This document shows positions 48,037 through 55,038 of a stretch of 55,038 nt of DNA, piece by piece (position 1 is the first letter of the stretch; each line of letters begins with the position of its first letter). The notes beneath the pieces are model-generated. The model made no database searches. It saw only the letters and a list, made by a program, of their open reading frames with translations, and was not told where the DNA came from. The position numbers and the translations under genes are program-made. The DNA comes from Streptomyces sp. WM6378 (lineage in GTDB: Bacteria; Actinomycetota; Actinomycetes; Streptomycetales; Streptomycetaceae): contig NZ_LGDD01000313.1 of NCBI RefSeq assembly GCF_001279695.1, positions 1 through 55,038 of the forward strand. Direction: 5' to 3'.

Positions 48037-48711
48037 TCAGACCGCGCCGCCCCCCGCGCGCACCAGGCCCGTCTCGTAGGCCAGGACCACGACCTGGACG
48101 CGGTCGCGCAGTTCCAGCTTGGTCAGGATGCGGCCCACGTGGGTCTTGACCGTGGCCTCCGACAGGACCAGGCGGGCGGCGATCTCGCCGTTGGAGAGGC
48201 CCTGCGCGACCAGGAGCATGACCTCGCGTTCGCGCTCGGTCAGCTTCTGCAGCTGCTTGTGCTCGGGCTCCTTGCCGGCGGCCGGGAGCATCGGGGCGAA
48301 CCGGTCGAGCAGGCGCCGGGTCGTCGACGGCGCGACCACCGCGTCGCCGCTGTGCACCGAGCGGATCGCGCCGAGGAGTTCGGCGGGCGGCACGTCCTTC
48401 AGCATGAAGCCGCTGGCGCCCGCCTTCAGGCCGGAGAACGCGTACTCGTCGAGGTCGAACGTGGTCAGGATCAACACCTTGGGCGGGTTCGGCGCCTCGC
48501 AGATCCGCCGGGTGGCCTCCACGCCGTCCAGCCTCGGCATGCGCACGTCCATCAGGACCACGTCGACGGCGGTCGCGCGCAGGATGTCGATCGCCTCCGC
48601 GCCGTCGCCCGCCTCCGCGACGACCTCCATGTCCGGCTGGGCGGCGAGCACCATCCGGAACCCGGTGCGCAGCAGCACCTGGTCGTCGACGAGCATCACG
48701 CGGATCGTCAT
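48037..48711 (-). CDS. NarL/LuxR-type response regulator
   Basis: A 224-residue regulator. The receiver domain has VMLVDDQVLLR (5-15), phospho-Asp in VVLMDVRMPRLDG (about Asp54) and Lys in FMLKDVPP. The C-terminal LuxR helix-turn-helix has LTEREREVMLLVAQGLSNGE and SEATVKTHVGRILTKL. The ATG at 48711 has GGAGAGGGAACG just upstream. Its partner kinase gene lies 81 bp upstream on the same strand. Confidence 0.95.
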   Translation of the reverse strand: MTIRVMLVDDQVLLRTGFRMVLAAQPDMEVVAEAGDGAEAIDILRATAVDVVLMDVRMPRLDGVEATRRICEAPNPPKVLILTTFDLDEYAFSGLKAGASGFMLKDVPPAELLGAIRSVHSGDAVVAPSTTRRLLDRFAPMLPAAGKEPEHKQLQKLTEREREVMLLVAQGLSNGEIAARLVLSEATVKTHVGRILTKLELRDRVQVVVLAYETGLVRAGGGAV

Positions 48712-48792
48712 CGTTCCCTCTCCATCACGGCGAACAACATCACGGCGTACAACGGTCGAGCAGCACGTACTACACAAGACATGTACAGGAAA

Positions 48793-50001
48793 TCAGTGGG
48801 CCGGTTTCAGCGGCAGCAGGGCGCTGATGCGGAAGCCGCCGCCGGGGCGCGGCCCCGCGTCAAGGGTGCCCCCGACCATGCCGATCCGCTCGCGCATGCC
48901 GATCAGGCCGTGGCCCTGGCCGTCCGCGCCGCCGTCCTCGTACATCTCGTGGGCGGCGCCGCGGCCGTCGTCCTCGACGAGCAGGCCCAGCCCGTCGTCG
49001 AAGTACACGAGCCGCACGCTCGCCCCCGCGTCCGGGCCGCCGTGCTTGCGGGTGTTGGTGAGCGCCTCCTGCACGATGCGGTACGCCGTGAGCTCGACGC
49101 CGCTGGGCAGCGGGCGCGGGGTGCCCTCGATCTTGAAGTCCACGGTGAGGCCGGCCCCGCGGACCGTCTCGACCAGGTCCTCGATCTGCTGGACGTCCGG
49201 CTGCGGCACGTACTCCCCCGCCTCCTGGTGCTCGCCCGTGCGCAGCACGCCGAGCAGCCGGCGCATCTCGGCGAGCGCCTGGCGCCCGGTCATCGAGATC
49301 GTCTCCAGGGCCGTCTTCGCCTGGTCCGGCGAGGTGTCCATCACGTACGCCGCGCCGTCGGCCTGCACGACCATCACCGACACGTTGTGCGCGACCACGT
49401 CGTGCAGCTCGCGGGCGATCCGGGCCCGCTCGGCGGCGACCGCCACCTTGGCCTGCGCCTCGCGCTCGCGCTCCAGCCGCGAGGCCCGCTCCTCCAGCTG
49501 CGCGAAGTACGCCTTGCGGGTGCGCATCGAGTCGCCGAGCACCCAGGCGAGGACGAACGGGACGGTCATGATGATGACGAAGAAGACCTTCTCCGTCGCG
49601 GTGTTGATGCCGCCGGTGTCCATCCACCGGAAGTGCGCGAGCGGCGCCGCGCACAGCCCGCCGACCAGCGCGACCCGCGAGGCCCAGCGCTCGCCCGCGG
49701 AGGCCACCGTGTAGACGATGACCAGCATCGCGAAGTCCTGGATCTGGGGCTGGACGTTCAGCGCGAGCTGCGCCAGGCCCATCGTGATCACGAGCAGGAG
49801 CATCTTCTCGGGCACCCTGCGGCGCAGCGCCACGGCCGTGCCCATCCCGAGCGCCACCAGGACCTGGATGCCCCAGGAGGCCTGCTTCGGGTCGTGCGCG
49901 ACCGACGTGATCTGCAGGCCGGAGAACCCGAACAGGATGACGGCCCAGAAGGTGTCGACCCCGGTCGGGTGTCTGCGGATGAAGTCGTAGAGGCGCTGCA
50001 C
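48793..50001 (-). CDS. NarL-type sensor histidine kinase
   Basis: A 402-residue membrane kinase of the HisKA_3 family. About five to six membrane helices lie in residues 18-160; no large outer domain is present, so the signal is probably sensed in the membrane. The dimerisation motif ARELHDVVAHNVSVMVVQAD holds the phospho-His near 200, and the HATPase ends with DDGRGAAHEM, GHGLIGMRERIGMVGG. Starts with GTG at 50001; TACGCT lies 7 nt upstream and no Shine-Dalgarno is seen, so leaderless transcription is likely. It pairs with the regulator at 48037. Confidence 0.93.
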   Translation of the reverse strand: MQRLYDFIRRHPTGVDTFWAVILFGFSGLQITSVAHDPKQASWGIQVLVALGMGTAVALRRRVPEKMLLLVITMGLAQLALNVQPQIQDFAMLVIVYTVASAGERWASRVALVGGLCAAPLAHFRWMDTGGINTATEKVFFVIIMTVPFVLAWVLGDSMRTRKAYFAQLEERASRLEREREAQAKVAVAAERARIARELHDVVAHNVSVMVVQADGAAYVMDTSPDQAKTALETISMTGRQALAEMRRLLGVLRTGEHQEAGEYVPQPDVQQIEDLVETVRGAGLTVDFKIEGTPRPLPSGVELTAYRIVQEALTNTRKHGGPDAGASVRLVYFDDGLGLLVEDDGRGAAHEMYEDGGADGQGHGLIGMRERIGMVGGTLDAGPRPGGGFRISALLPLKPAH

Positions 50002-50097
50002 GTAACCCAGCGTAGGGAAAGCGGATAGGTGCAGGGGTCAACCGCCGGGGCGATCCTGATCCCGGCGGCGTACTCCGCAAGGTGGAGACTTGGCCCC

Positions 50098-51081
50098 GTG
50101 ACGGATGAGACGTGTCAGCACTCCCCGGGTACGAGCGGGCCCGGGGCGCCCTGTGGATGGCGGGCCGCCACCGAGCGGGCGCTCTACGGCGACGGCGGGT
50201 TCTATCTGCGGCCCGAGGGGCCGGCCGGGCATTTCCGTACGTCGGTGCATGCCTCGCCGCTCTTCGCGGGGGCTGTCGCCCGCCTCCTTACGGAGGTCGC
50301 GGCCGGGCTCGGGCCCGGACCGGTCGACCTCGTCGATATCGGCGCCGGGCGCGGGGAGCTCCTGAGCGGGGTGCTGGCCGCGCTGCCCGCCGGGTTCCCG
50401 GTGCGGGCGTACGCCGTCGAGCGCGCGGCCCGCCCGGACGGTCTCGACGACCGGATCTCCTGGCGCGCGTCCATTCCCTCGGGCATCCGGGGCCTCCTCT
50501 TCGCCAACGAGTGGCTCGACAACGTGCCGGTGGACGTCGCGGAGGCCGACCCGGACGGGGTGGCCCGGCTCGTCCTCGTACGGCCCGACGGCACCGAGAC
50601 GCTGGGGGTGCCGGTGTCGGGGGCGGACGCGGAGTGGCTCGCGCGCTGGTGGCCGCTGAGCGAGCCGGGCTCCCGGGCCGAGATCGGGTGGCCTCGGGAC
50701 GAGGCGTGGGCGGGGGCGGTCGCGTCGCTGGACGCGGGGGTCGCCGTGGCCGTCGACTATGCGCACGCGTCGGGTTCTCGGCCGCTCTTCGGGACGCTGA
50801 GCGGGTTTCGGGGCGGGCGGGAGGTTCCGCCCGTGCCGGACGGGTCGTGCGACATCACGGCGCATGTCGCCCTGGACGCGTCCGCGCTGCCGGGCGCGGA
50901 GCTGCTCCCGCAGCGCGAGGCCCTGGCCCGCCTCGGCATCTCGGGGGCCCGCCCCCCGCTGTCCCTGGCGTCGTCGGACCCGGCGGGGTACGTGCGGGCG
51001 CTGGCCGGGGCGGGTGAGGCGGCGGAGCTCACCGCGCGGGGCGGTCTGGGGGACTTCGGGTGGCTGATCCAGCGGGTTTGA
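50098..51081 (+). CDS. MidA/NDUFAF7-type SAM-dependent methyltransferase
   Basis: A 327-residue protein of the MidA (DUF185) family. Motif I is [11 protein letters not shown] (about 80-90); family landmarks are [21 protein letters not shown] and DITAHVALD. Mitochondrial MidA/NDUFAF7 methylates an arginine of complex I subunit NDUFS2. Here the next gene is a NuoD homologue of NDUFS2, so the pairing suggests a bacterial complex-I-type maturation step. The gap between the genes (353 bp) holds a repeat element, so cotranscription is not certain. The GTG at 50098 has GGTGGAG about 10 nt upstream. Confidence 0.85.
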   Translation: MTDETCQHSPGTSGPGAPCGWRAATERALYGDGGFYLRPEGPAGHFRTSVHASPLFAGAVARLLTEVAAGLGPGPVDLVDIGAGRGELLSGVLAALPAGFPVRAYAVERAARPDGLDDRISWRASIPSGIRGLLFANEWLDNVPVDVAEADPDGVARLVLVRPDGTETLGVPVSGADAEWLARWWPLSEPGSRAEIGWPRDEAWAGAVASLDAGVAVAVDYAHASGSRPLFGTLSGFRGGREVPPVPDGSCDITAHVALDASALPGAELLPQREALARLGISGARPPLSLASSDPAGYVRALAGAGEAAELTARGGLGDFGWLIQRV

Positions 51082-51092
51082 CCCCCAACCGG

Positions 51093-51410
51093 ATTTGAGC
51101 CCCCACCCCGCCCCTTCCCGAGACCCTCCGGGGGTGGGGGAAGGGAAGCCGGGTTTCCTGGGGCTCCGCCCCAGACCCCGTTCGCGCCTCAAGGGCGCTC
51201 GTCCTCAAACTCCCCCAAGGCCTCAAGGGCCAGGGGGACCCCCATGACGGGCTGAAGATGCCTGTACCCGGCGCTGCCAGGGGCGCGGGGAACTGCGCGA
51301 CCAGCCACCCACGGTCCGCAGCCGACCCCACCCACCCCCGGCGGGTCCAGGGAAGGGGCGGGGAGGGGCCATCGGGGTCTGGGGCGGAGCCCCAGCGCGT
51401 CCCGGCCGTC
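51093..51410 (-). repeat. Dispersed intergenic repeat, copy in reverse orientation
   Basis: The 353-bp gap between the MidA-type gene and nuoD has no gene. Read on the minus strand it carries, in order, GGGGCTCCGCCCC (about 51385), GCCCCTTCCC, GTGGCTGGTCGCGCAGTTCC with CCGCGCCCCTGG (about 51277-51308), CAGCCCGTCATGGGGGTCCC, GAGGCCTTGGGGGAGTTTGA and GGGGTCTGGGGCGGAGCCCC (about 51160-51182). Both ends are thus inverted GGGGCTCCGCCCC boxes. Confidence 0.85.
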
Positions 51411-51434
51411 TCACCGCAGGGGATACTGACCCCC

Positions 51435-52577
51435 ATGACGGAGACGACGGTCGGGATCGGGGGCGGGGCGGAGAGCACCGACATGGTGCTCAACATCGGC
51501 CCCCAGCACCCCTCCACCCACGGAGTGCTACGCCTCAAGCTCGTCCTGGACGGCGAACGCATCCAGCACGCCGAGCCGGTCATCGGCTACATGCACCGCG
51601 GCGCCGAGAAGCTCTTCGAGGCCCGCGACTACCGCCAGATCGTGATGCTGGCCAACCGCCACGACTGGCTCTCCGCGTTCTCCAACGAGCTCGGCGTGGT
51701 CATGGCCGTGGAGCGGATGCTCGGCATGGAGGTCCCCGAGCGCGCCGTGTGGACCCGCACCCTGCTCGCCGAGCTGAACCGGGTCCTCAATCACCTGATG
51801 TTCCTCGGCTCGTACCCCCTGGAGCTCGGCGGCATCACCCCCGTCTTCCACGCCTTCCGCGAGCGCGAGGAGCTCCAGGCGGTCATGGAGGAGGTCTCCG
51901 GCGGCCGCATGCACTACATGTTCAACCGGGTCGGCGGCCTGAAGGAGGACCTGCCGCTGGGCTGGCTCGGCCGGGTCCGGCACGCCGTCGCCTCGGTGCG
52001 CTCGCGCATGGACGTCTACGACCGGCTCGTGCTCGGCAACGAGATCTTCCGGGCGCGCACCCGCGGCGTCGGCGTCCTGCCCGCCGAGGCCGTGCACGCG
52101 TACGGCGTCAGCGGGCCCATCGCCCGCGCCTCCGGCGTCGACTTCGACCTGCGCCGCGACGAGCCCTACCTGGCGTACGGGGAGCTGCAGGACACCCTGA
52201 AGGTCGTCACCCGCACCGAGGGCGACTGCCTCGCCCGGTTCGAGTGCCTCCTGGAGCAGACCCACAACGCCCTCGACCTCGCCGACGCCTGCCTCGACAG
52301 GATGGCCGGGCTCGCGCCCGGGCCGATCAACCAGCGCCTCCCCAAGGTCCTCAAGGCGCCCGAGGGCCACACGTACGCCTGGACCGAGAACCCGCTCGGC
52401 ATCAACGGCTACTACCTCGTCAGCAAGGGCGAGAAGACGCCGTACCGGCTGAAGCTGCGCTCGGCCTCGTACAACAACATCCAGGCGCTCGCCGTGCTGC
52501 TCCCGGGCACGCTGGTCGCCGACATGGTCGCGATCCTGGGCTCGCTGTTCTTCGTCGTCGGTGACATCGACAAGTAG
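51435..52577 (+). CDS. nuoD: Orphan NADH dehydrogenase subunit D (NuoD-like)
   Basis: A 380-residue homologue of the 49-kDa quinone-site subunit of complex I. It retains [13 protein letters not shown] (21-33), the HRGAEKL motif (54-60, with Arg55) and the C-terminal FVVGDIDK end. It is shorter than a full Streptomyces NuoD (about 440) and stands without other nuo genes, so it looks like a second, orphan copy. It may act in a partial complex or a related hydrogenase-like module. The ATG at 51435 has GATACT 7 nt upstream. The neighbouring MidA-type methyltransferase fits Arg55 as substrate. Confidence 0.92.
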   Translation: MTETTVGIGGGAESTDMVLNIGPQHPSTHGVLRLKLVLDGERIQHAEPVIGYMHRGAEKLFEARDYRQIVMLANRHDWLSAFSNELGVVMAVERMLGMEVPERAVWTRTLLAELNRVLNHLMFLGSYPLELGGITPVFHAFREREELQAVMEEVSGGRMHYMFNRVGGLKEDLPLGWLGRVRHAVASVRSRMDVYDRLVLGNEIFRARTRGVGVLPAEAVHAYGVSGPIARASGVDFDLRRDEPYLAYGELQDTLKVVTRTEGDCLARFECLLEQTHNALDLADACLDRMAGLAPGPINQRLPKVLKAPEGHTYAWTENPLGINGYYLVSKGEKTPYRLKLRSASYNNIQALAVLLPGTLVADMVAILGSLFFVVGDIDK

Positions 52578-52601
52578 CCGACAAGTACCCGTCCAGCGCG
52601 C

Positions 52602-53657
52602 CTAGTTGGACCAGTGGCCTCTCGCCGCCGTCAGTACGAAACCCGGGCCGAACGCGATGATCAGGCCCGCGGCGCCGACGGCCGGCGGCTGGACGGACGT
52701 GCGGAACAGGACGTCCAGGACCGCGGAGCCGCCCAGGTTGCCGTTGGCGGCCAGGCTCTCCCAGGCATGCCGCAGGGCGCCGCCCGCGCCGTCGAGCCCG
52801 AGGCCCGCCGCCGTGTCGTCCAGGATGCGCGGGCCGCCGGGGTGCACCACCGCGAAGTCGAGCGCATCGTCGCCGAGCCATTCCCGCAGCGCCGGGAGGC
52901 AGTCGTTGAAGGCGGCGGTCGCGGCCCGGGTGGAGTCGAAGTGCAGCCCGGCGCCGCTCAGCCGGCCCCGGTAACGGTCGGCGCTGTCGGGCAGCACGTA
53001 CTCGAAGGTGTCCTCGACGACGAAGCCCGGCCCGTCCCAGGTGGGGCGCTCGCAGACGACCGCGGCGGCGGCGCCGTCCCCGAAGAGCACCTTGTAGACC
53101 ATGGATTCGAGGCTGGTGTCCTCGTGGTTGTACGTCGCCGCCGACAGGCACTCGGAAGTGACGACCAGGACGTTCGCGCCGGGGTGGGCGGCGATGTCCA
53201 GGTGGGCGCGGACCAGGCCCTGGGCACCGCCCGCGCAGCCGACCGTGCCCATGGGGTGGCGCCGGACGTCGGGCCGCAGGCCGAGTTCGGTGACCAGGTG
53301 GACGTCGAGGGAGGGCACCGTCCACGAGGTGGTGTGGCTGGTGACGATCGCGTCGATGTCCCCGGGCCGCAGCCGCGCCCTGGCCAGTGCTCGCCGGCCC
53401 GCCTCGGCCGCGAGGTCCAACGCGTCTTCGTAGGCCGCCCTGTTGCGCTCCTCGACCAGAGCCTTTCCGGCCACGGTCGGCGCGCCCAGCGGGCGGGTGA
53501 AGTGCCGGGTCCGCACAGTCGTCGCCCGGGCGACCCGCAACACGGCCTCCAGGCGCGGGAGTTCCGGATGAGCACGGCGGATGTCGGCGCAGATCTCGTC
53601 GGTCGTCACAACGTTCCCCGGCAGAACAACACAGGGAGGGGCTATGTGAGCGGGCAC
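52602..53657 (-). CDS. Type III polyketide synthase
   Basis: Homodimeric ketosynthase that builds aromatic or pyrone polyketides from CoA starters and malonyl-CoA. The 351-residue protein has normal length and the catalytic triad: Cys141 (TVGCAGGA), His272 (VVHPGGPRIL) and Asn307 (NGNLGGSA). The conserved LLVTSE-like VLVVTSEC and the C-terminal IIAFGPGF loop are also present. The GTG at 53657 is chosen because GGGGGAG lies 7 nt upstream; a TTG at 53675 is less likely. It lies downstream of an XRE-type regulator on the same strand with no tailoring gene in sight. Product unknown. Confidence 0.93.
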   Translation of the reverse strand: MPAHIAPPCVVLPGNVVTTDEICADIRRAHPELPRLEAVLRVARATTVRTRHFTRPLGAPTVAGKALVEERNRAAYEDALDLAAEAGRRALARARLRPGDIDAIVTSHTTSWTVPSLDVHLVTELGLRPDVRRHPMGTVGCAGGAQGLVRAHLDIAAHPGANVLVVTSECLSAATYNHEDTSLESMVYKVLFGDGAAAAVVCERPTWDGPGFVVEDTFEYVLPDSADRYRGRLSGAGLHFDSTRAATAAFNDCLPALREWLGDDALDFAVVHPGGPRILDDTAAGLGLDGAGGALRHAWESLAANGNLGGSAVLDVLFRTSVQPPAVGAAGLIIAFGPGFVLTAARGHWSN

Positions 53658-53667
53658 GGACGATCTC

Positions 53668-53733
53668 CCCCACAAATCGAAAACGGGTGGATCATCACCG
53701 TACGCCAGATGGCTAGAATCAACCCCACAAATC
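53668..53733 (-). promoter_or_regulatory. Two direct 11-bp repeats upstream of the PKS gene
   Basis: GATTTGTGGGG (minus strand) occurs at 53733-53723 and 53678-53668, 55 bp apart, about five helical turns. The second copy abuts the PKS Shine-Dalgarno. They lie between the regulator gene and the PKS gene and are candidate binding sites for that regulator. Confidence 0.5.
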
Positions 53734-53744
53734 CAAAAACTTGG

Positions 53745-54725
53745 TCAACTCGTCAGCGATGCCGGGTCGAGTTGGCTTCGGCTCGCGAGCGAGTCGCCCG
53801 CCGTGTAGAGCAGCAGCATGACGCGGGCGCCCGGCGACGTCACCGGCTCGGCGACGCACGTCGTCACCCAACCCGGGCCGTACAGCGCGTGGTTGATCGG
53901 CCGCTCCGTTCCGTCGGGGTACGCGATGGGCGCCACCGAGGCCACCTCGTACAGCGGCCCGGCCACCGGATCACGGCGTACGTCGTCCTCCAGGCGGGCC
54001 AGCGCCGCGTTCTGCGGATGCAGCTCCACGGCGTGCCGCAGCTGCGGCATCACCACCGGCGCCCAGGAATTGACCCAGTCTCCGAGAACCACCTCGCGCG
54101 CCTCGGGGTCCAGGAGCATCCAGCGCATGGAGTTGGCCGGGGGCTCGCCGCCCGGGAAGAGCGCGGCGAACTCCCGGTTGTGGGCGAGCAGGTTCCACTC
54201 GGCGTCGTTGATGTACGCCAGCGCCCCGCTGATGCCGTCGACGGCCCGCCGCCACTCGCCGGGCACGGACAGGCCGGAGTCGCGGTGCAGCGGGCTCGGC
54301 GGCGTCTCGCGCCGGGTGAGCCGCCACAGGAACGCCCACTCCTGCTCGTCGAACCTGAGCAGGGTGGCAACGGCGGTCAGCAACTCGGCCGAGGGCGTGC
54401 CCAGTTGACCGTTCTCGAACCGGTTGTACGTGCCCGGCGTACGGTCGAGCAGCAGGTCCATCTGCTCCTGGCTGAGCCCGGCCGCGCGCCGGCCGGGGCC
54501 GGGCCGGCGCGGCGGGAAGCCGGCGGAGCCGGGGCTGACGGCGGCGCGCCGCTCCCGCAGCAGCGCCCGCAGGGCGGCGCGGTCGGCGGCGGCGAGGGGC
54601 AAGGGGAGCGCCTTCCGTGGTGGGGGCGGTCGGTGGGGGCGGTCGCGGGGCGCGGGGCGGTCGCCGGAGCAATTATCTGCATCCGTGCCCCCTGGAAAGA
54701 CGGCGGGGCTCCCGACGACAATCAT
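53745..54725 (-). CDS. XRE-family regulator with MmyB-like ligand domain
   Basis: A regulator of about 326 residues. A helix-turn-helix of the XRE/Cro type lies around residues 60-125 (RAALRALLRERRAAVSPGSA, GLSQEQMDLLLDRTPGTYNR with FENGQLG). The C-terminal 170 residues match the MmyB-like PAS-type ligand domain (AYINDAEWNLLAHNREFAAL, MRWMLLDPEAREVVLGDWVN, LYEVASVAP). The N-terminal 55 residues are low-complexity and may not be translated; the start is uncertain. The gene is directly upstream of the type III PKS gene (87-bp gap) and probably controls it. Confidence 0.8.
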   Translation of the reverse strand: MIVVGSPAVFPGGTDADNCSGDRPAPRDRPHRPPPPRKALPLPLAAADRAALRALLRERRAAVSPGSAGFPPRRPGPGRRAAGLSQEQMDLLLDRTPGTYNRFENGQLGTPSAELLTAVATLLRFDEQEWAFLWRLTRRETPPSPLHRDSGLSVPGEWRRAVDGISGALAYINDAEWNLLAHNREFAALFPGGEPPANSMRWMLLDPEAREVVLGDWVNSWAPVVMPQLRHAVELHPQNAALARLEDDVRRDPVAGPLYEVASVAPIAYPDGTERPINHALYGPGWVTTCVAEPVTSPGARVMLLLYTAGDSLASRSQLDPASLTS

Positions 54726-54917
54726 CGCGCGGGCCCACTCGGGGGAGGAGCCCGCCCGGATGCCGGCTGCCCCGCGCATCCGGACTCTGCGGACGGTACC
54801 GACACTCGCCACGATGCGCGGCCTCGGTACCGGCCGCAGACCTCGTTCTGGGGGCTGTTGAGCCCCCTGGGCCCCCATCAACCCCGGGGCTTGCGGCCCC
54901 CGCCCCCTCCTGGATGT

Positions 54918-55038
54918 CTTCGGTTCACTGCGGGCCGTGCGTGGCTGGTCGCGCAGTTCCCCGCGCCCCTAGGAGCGCCGGGTACAGGCATCGTCAGCCT
55001 GTCATGGGTGTCCCCCCTGGCCCTTGAGGCCTTGGGGG
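54918..55038 (+). repeat. Dispersed intergenic repeat, cut by the window end
   Basis: GTGGCTGGTCGCGCAGTTCC with CCGCGCCCCTAGG (about 54941-54972), then CGCCGGGTACAGGCATC, CAGCCTGTCATGG and GGCCCTTGAGGCCTTGGGGG run to the last base. The CGCCGGGTACAGGCATC block is shared with the 51-kb copy (reverse). Confidence 0.8.

Overview
The window is high-GC actinobacterial chromosome with the gene content and order of a Streptomyces core region: proC, ilvD, radA-disA, mutY, sigE-cseA-cseB-cseC, clpC, lsr2, then nadB/nadC/coaX/panC. The sigE-cse operon, the lsr2 paralogue, the many GTG starts and the very high third-position GC all point to Streptomyces. No tRNA, complete rRNA gene, insertion sequence or CRISPR array was found. 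The left edge looks like the promoter and leader of a leftward rRNA operon whose 16S gene lies outside the window.

Layout. 1-500: rrn-like promoters and leader. 0.5-6.1 kb: a small surface protein, proC, an ABC-2 exporter, a methyltransferase, a 0.8 kb gene-free stretch with degenerate repeats, and two small proteins. 6.3-14.1 kb: a PQQ-repeat Ser/Thr kinase, ilvD, a TetR regulator coupled to a TIM-barrel isomerase, a Ppx/GppA phosphatase and a Cys-rich protein. 14.1-21.6 kb: a membrane-anchored sigma-like/zinc/BACON fusion, radA-disA (DNA repair and c-di-AMP), a PAP2 phosphatase and mutY. 21.9-25.4 kb: the cell-envelope stress operon sigE-cseA-cseB-cseC. 25.5-28.5 kb: a 14-TM multidrug exporter and its divergent TetR regulator, with two matching operators between them, and an M23 peptidase. 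28.8-32.7 kb: a decayed FBP-domain gene, then a translationally coupled pair, a Trypco2-domain protein and a 1077-residue trypsin-NACHT-leucine-rich protein. 32.8-38.8 kb: clpC with a ClgR-type box, lsr2, an ArgA-type acetyltransferase, a BlaI-type regulator and small proteins. 38.9-44.3 kb: a coupled cofactor operon (DUF2520 protein, panC, nadB, nadC, coaX). 44.4-55 kb: a PLP lyase, an ArsR/DUF5937 regulator with two operators, a small ATPase, a two-component system, a MidA-type methyltransferase next to an orphan nuoD, and a type III polyketide synthase with an XRE regulator.

The most striking unit is the Trypco2/trypsin-NACHT pair. It has an apparently intact protease triad, an intact NACHT NTPase and an in-frame TTA codon, which in Streptomyces implies dependence on the bldA tRNA. 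It looks like an NLR-like, protease-armed conflict or signalling system under developmental control. Other points worth following are the sigma/zinc/BACON fusion, the MidA-NuoD pairing, a dispersed intergenic repeat family at five loci, several well-defined operator dyads, and a set of genes that look leaderless (TAnnnT 6-7 nt before the start codon and no Shine-Dalgarno).
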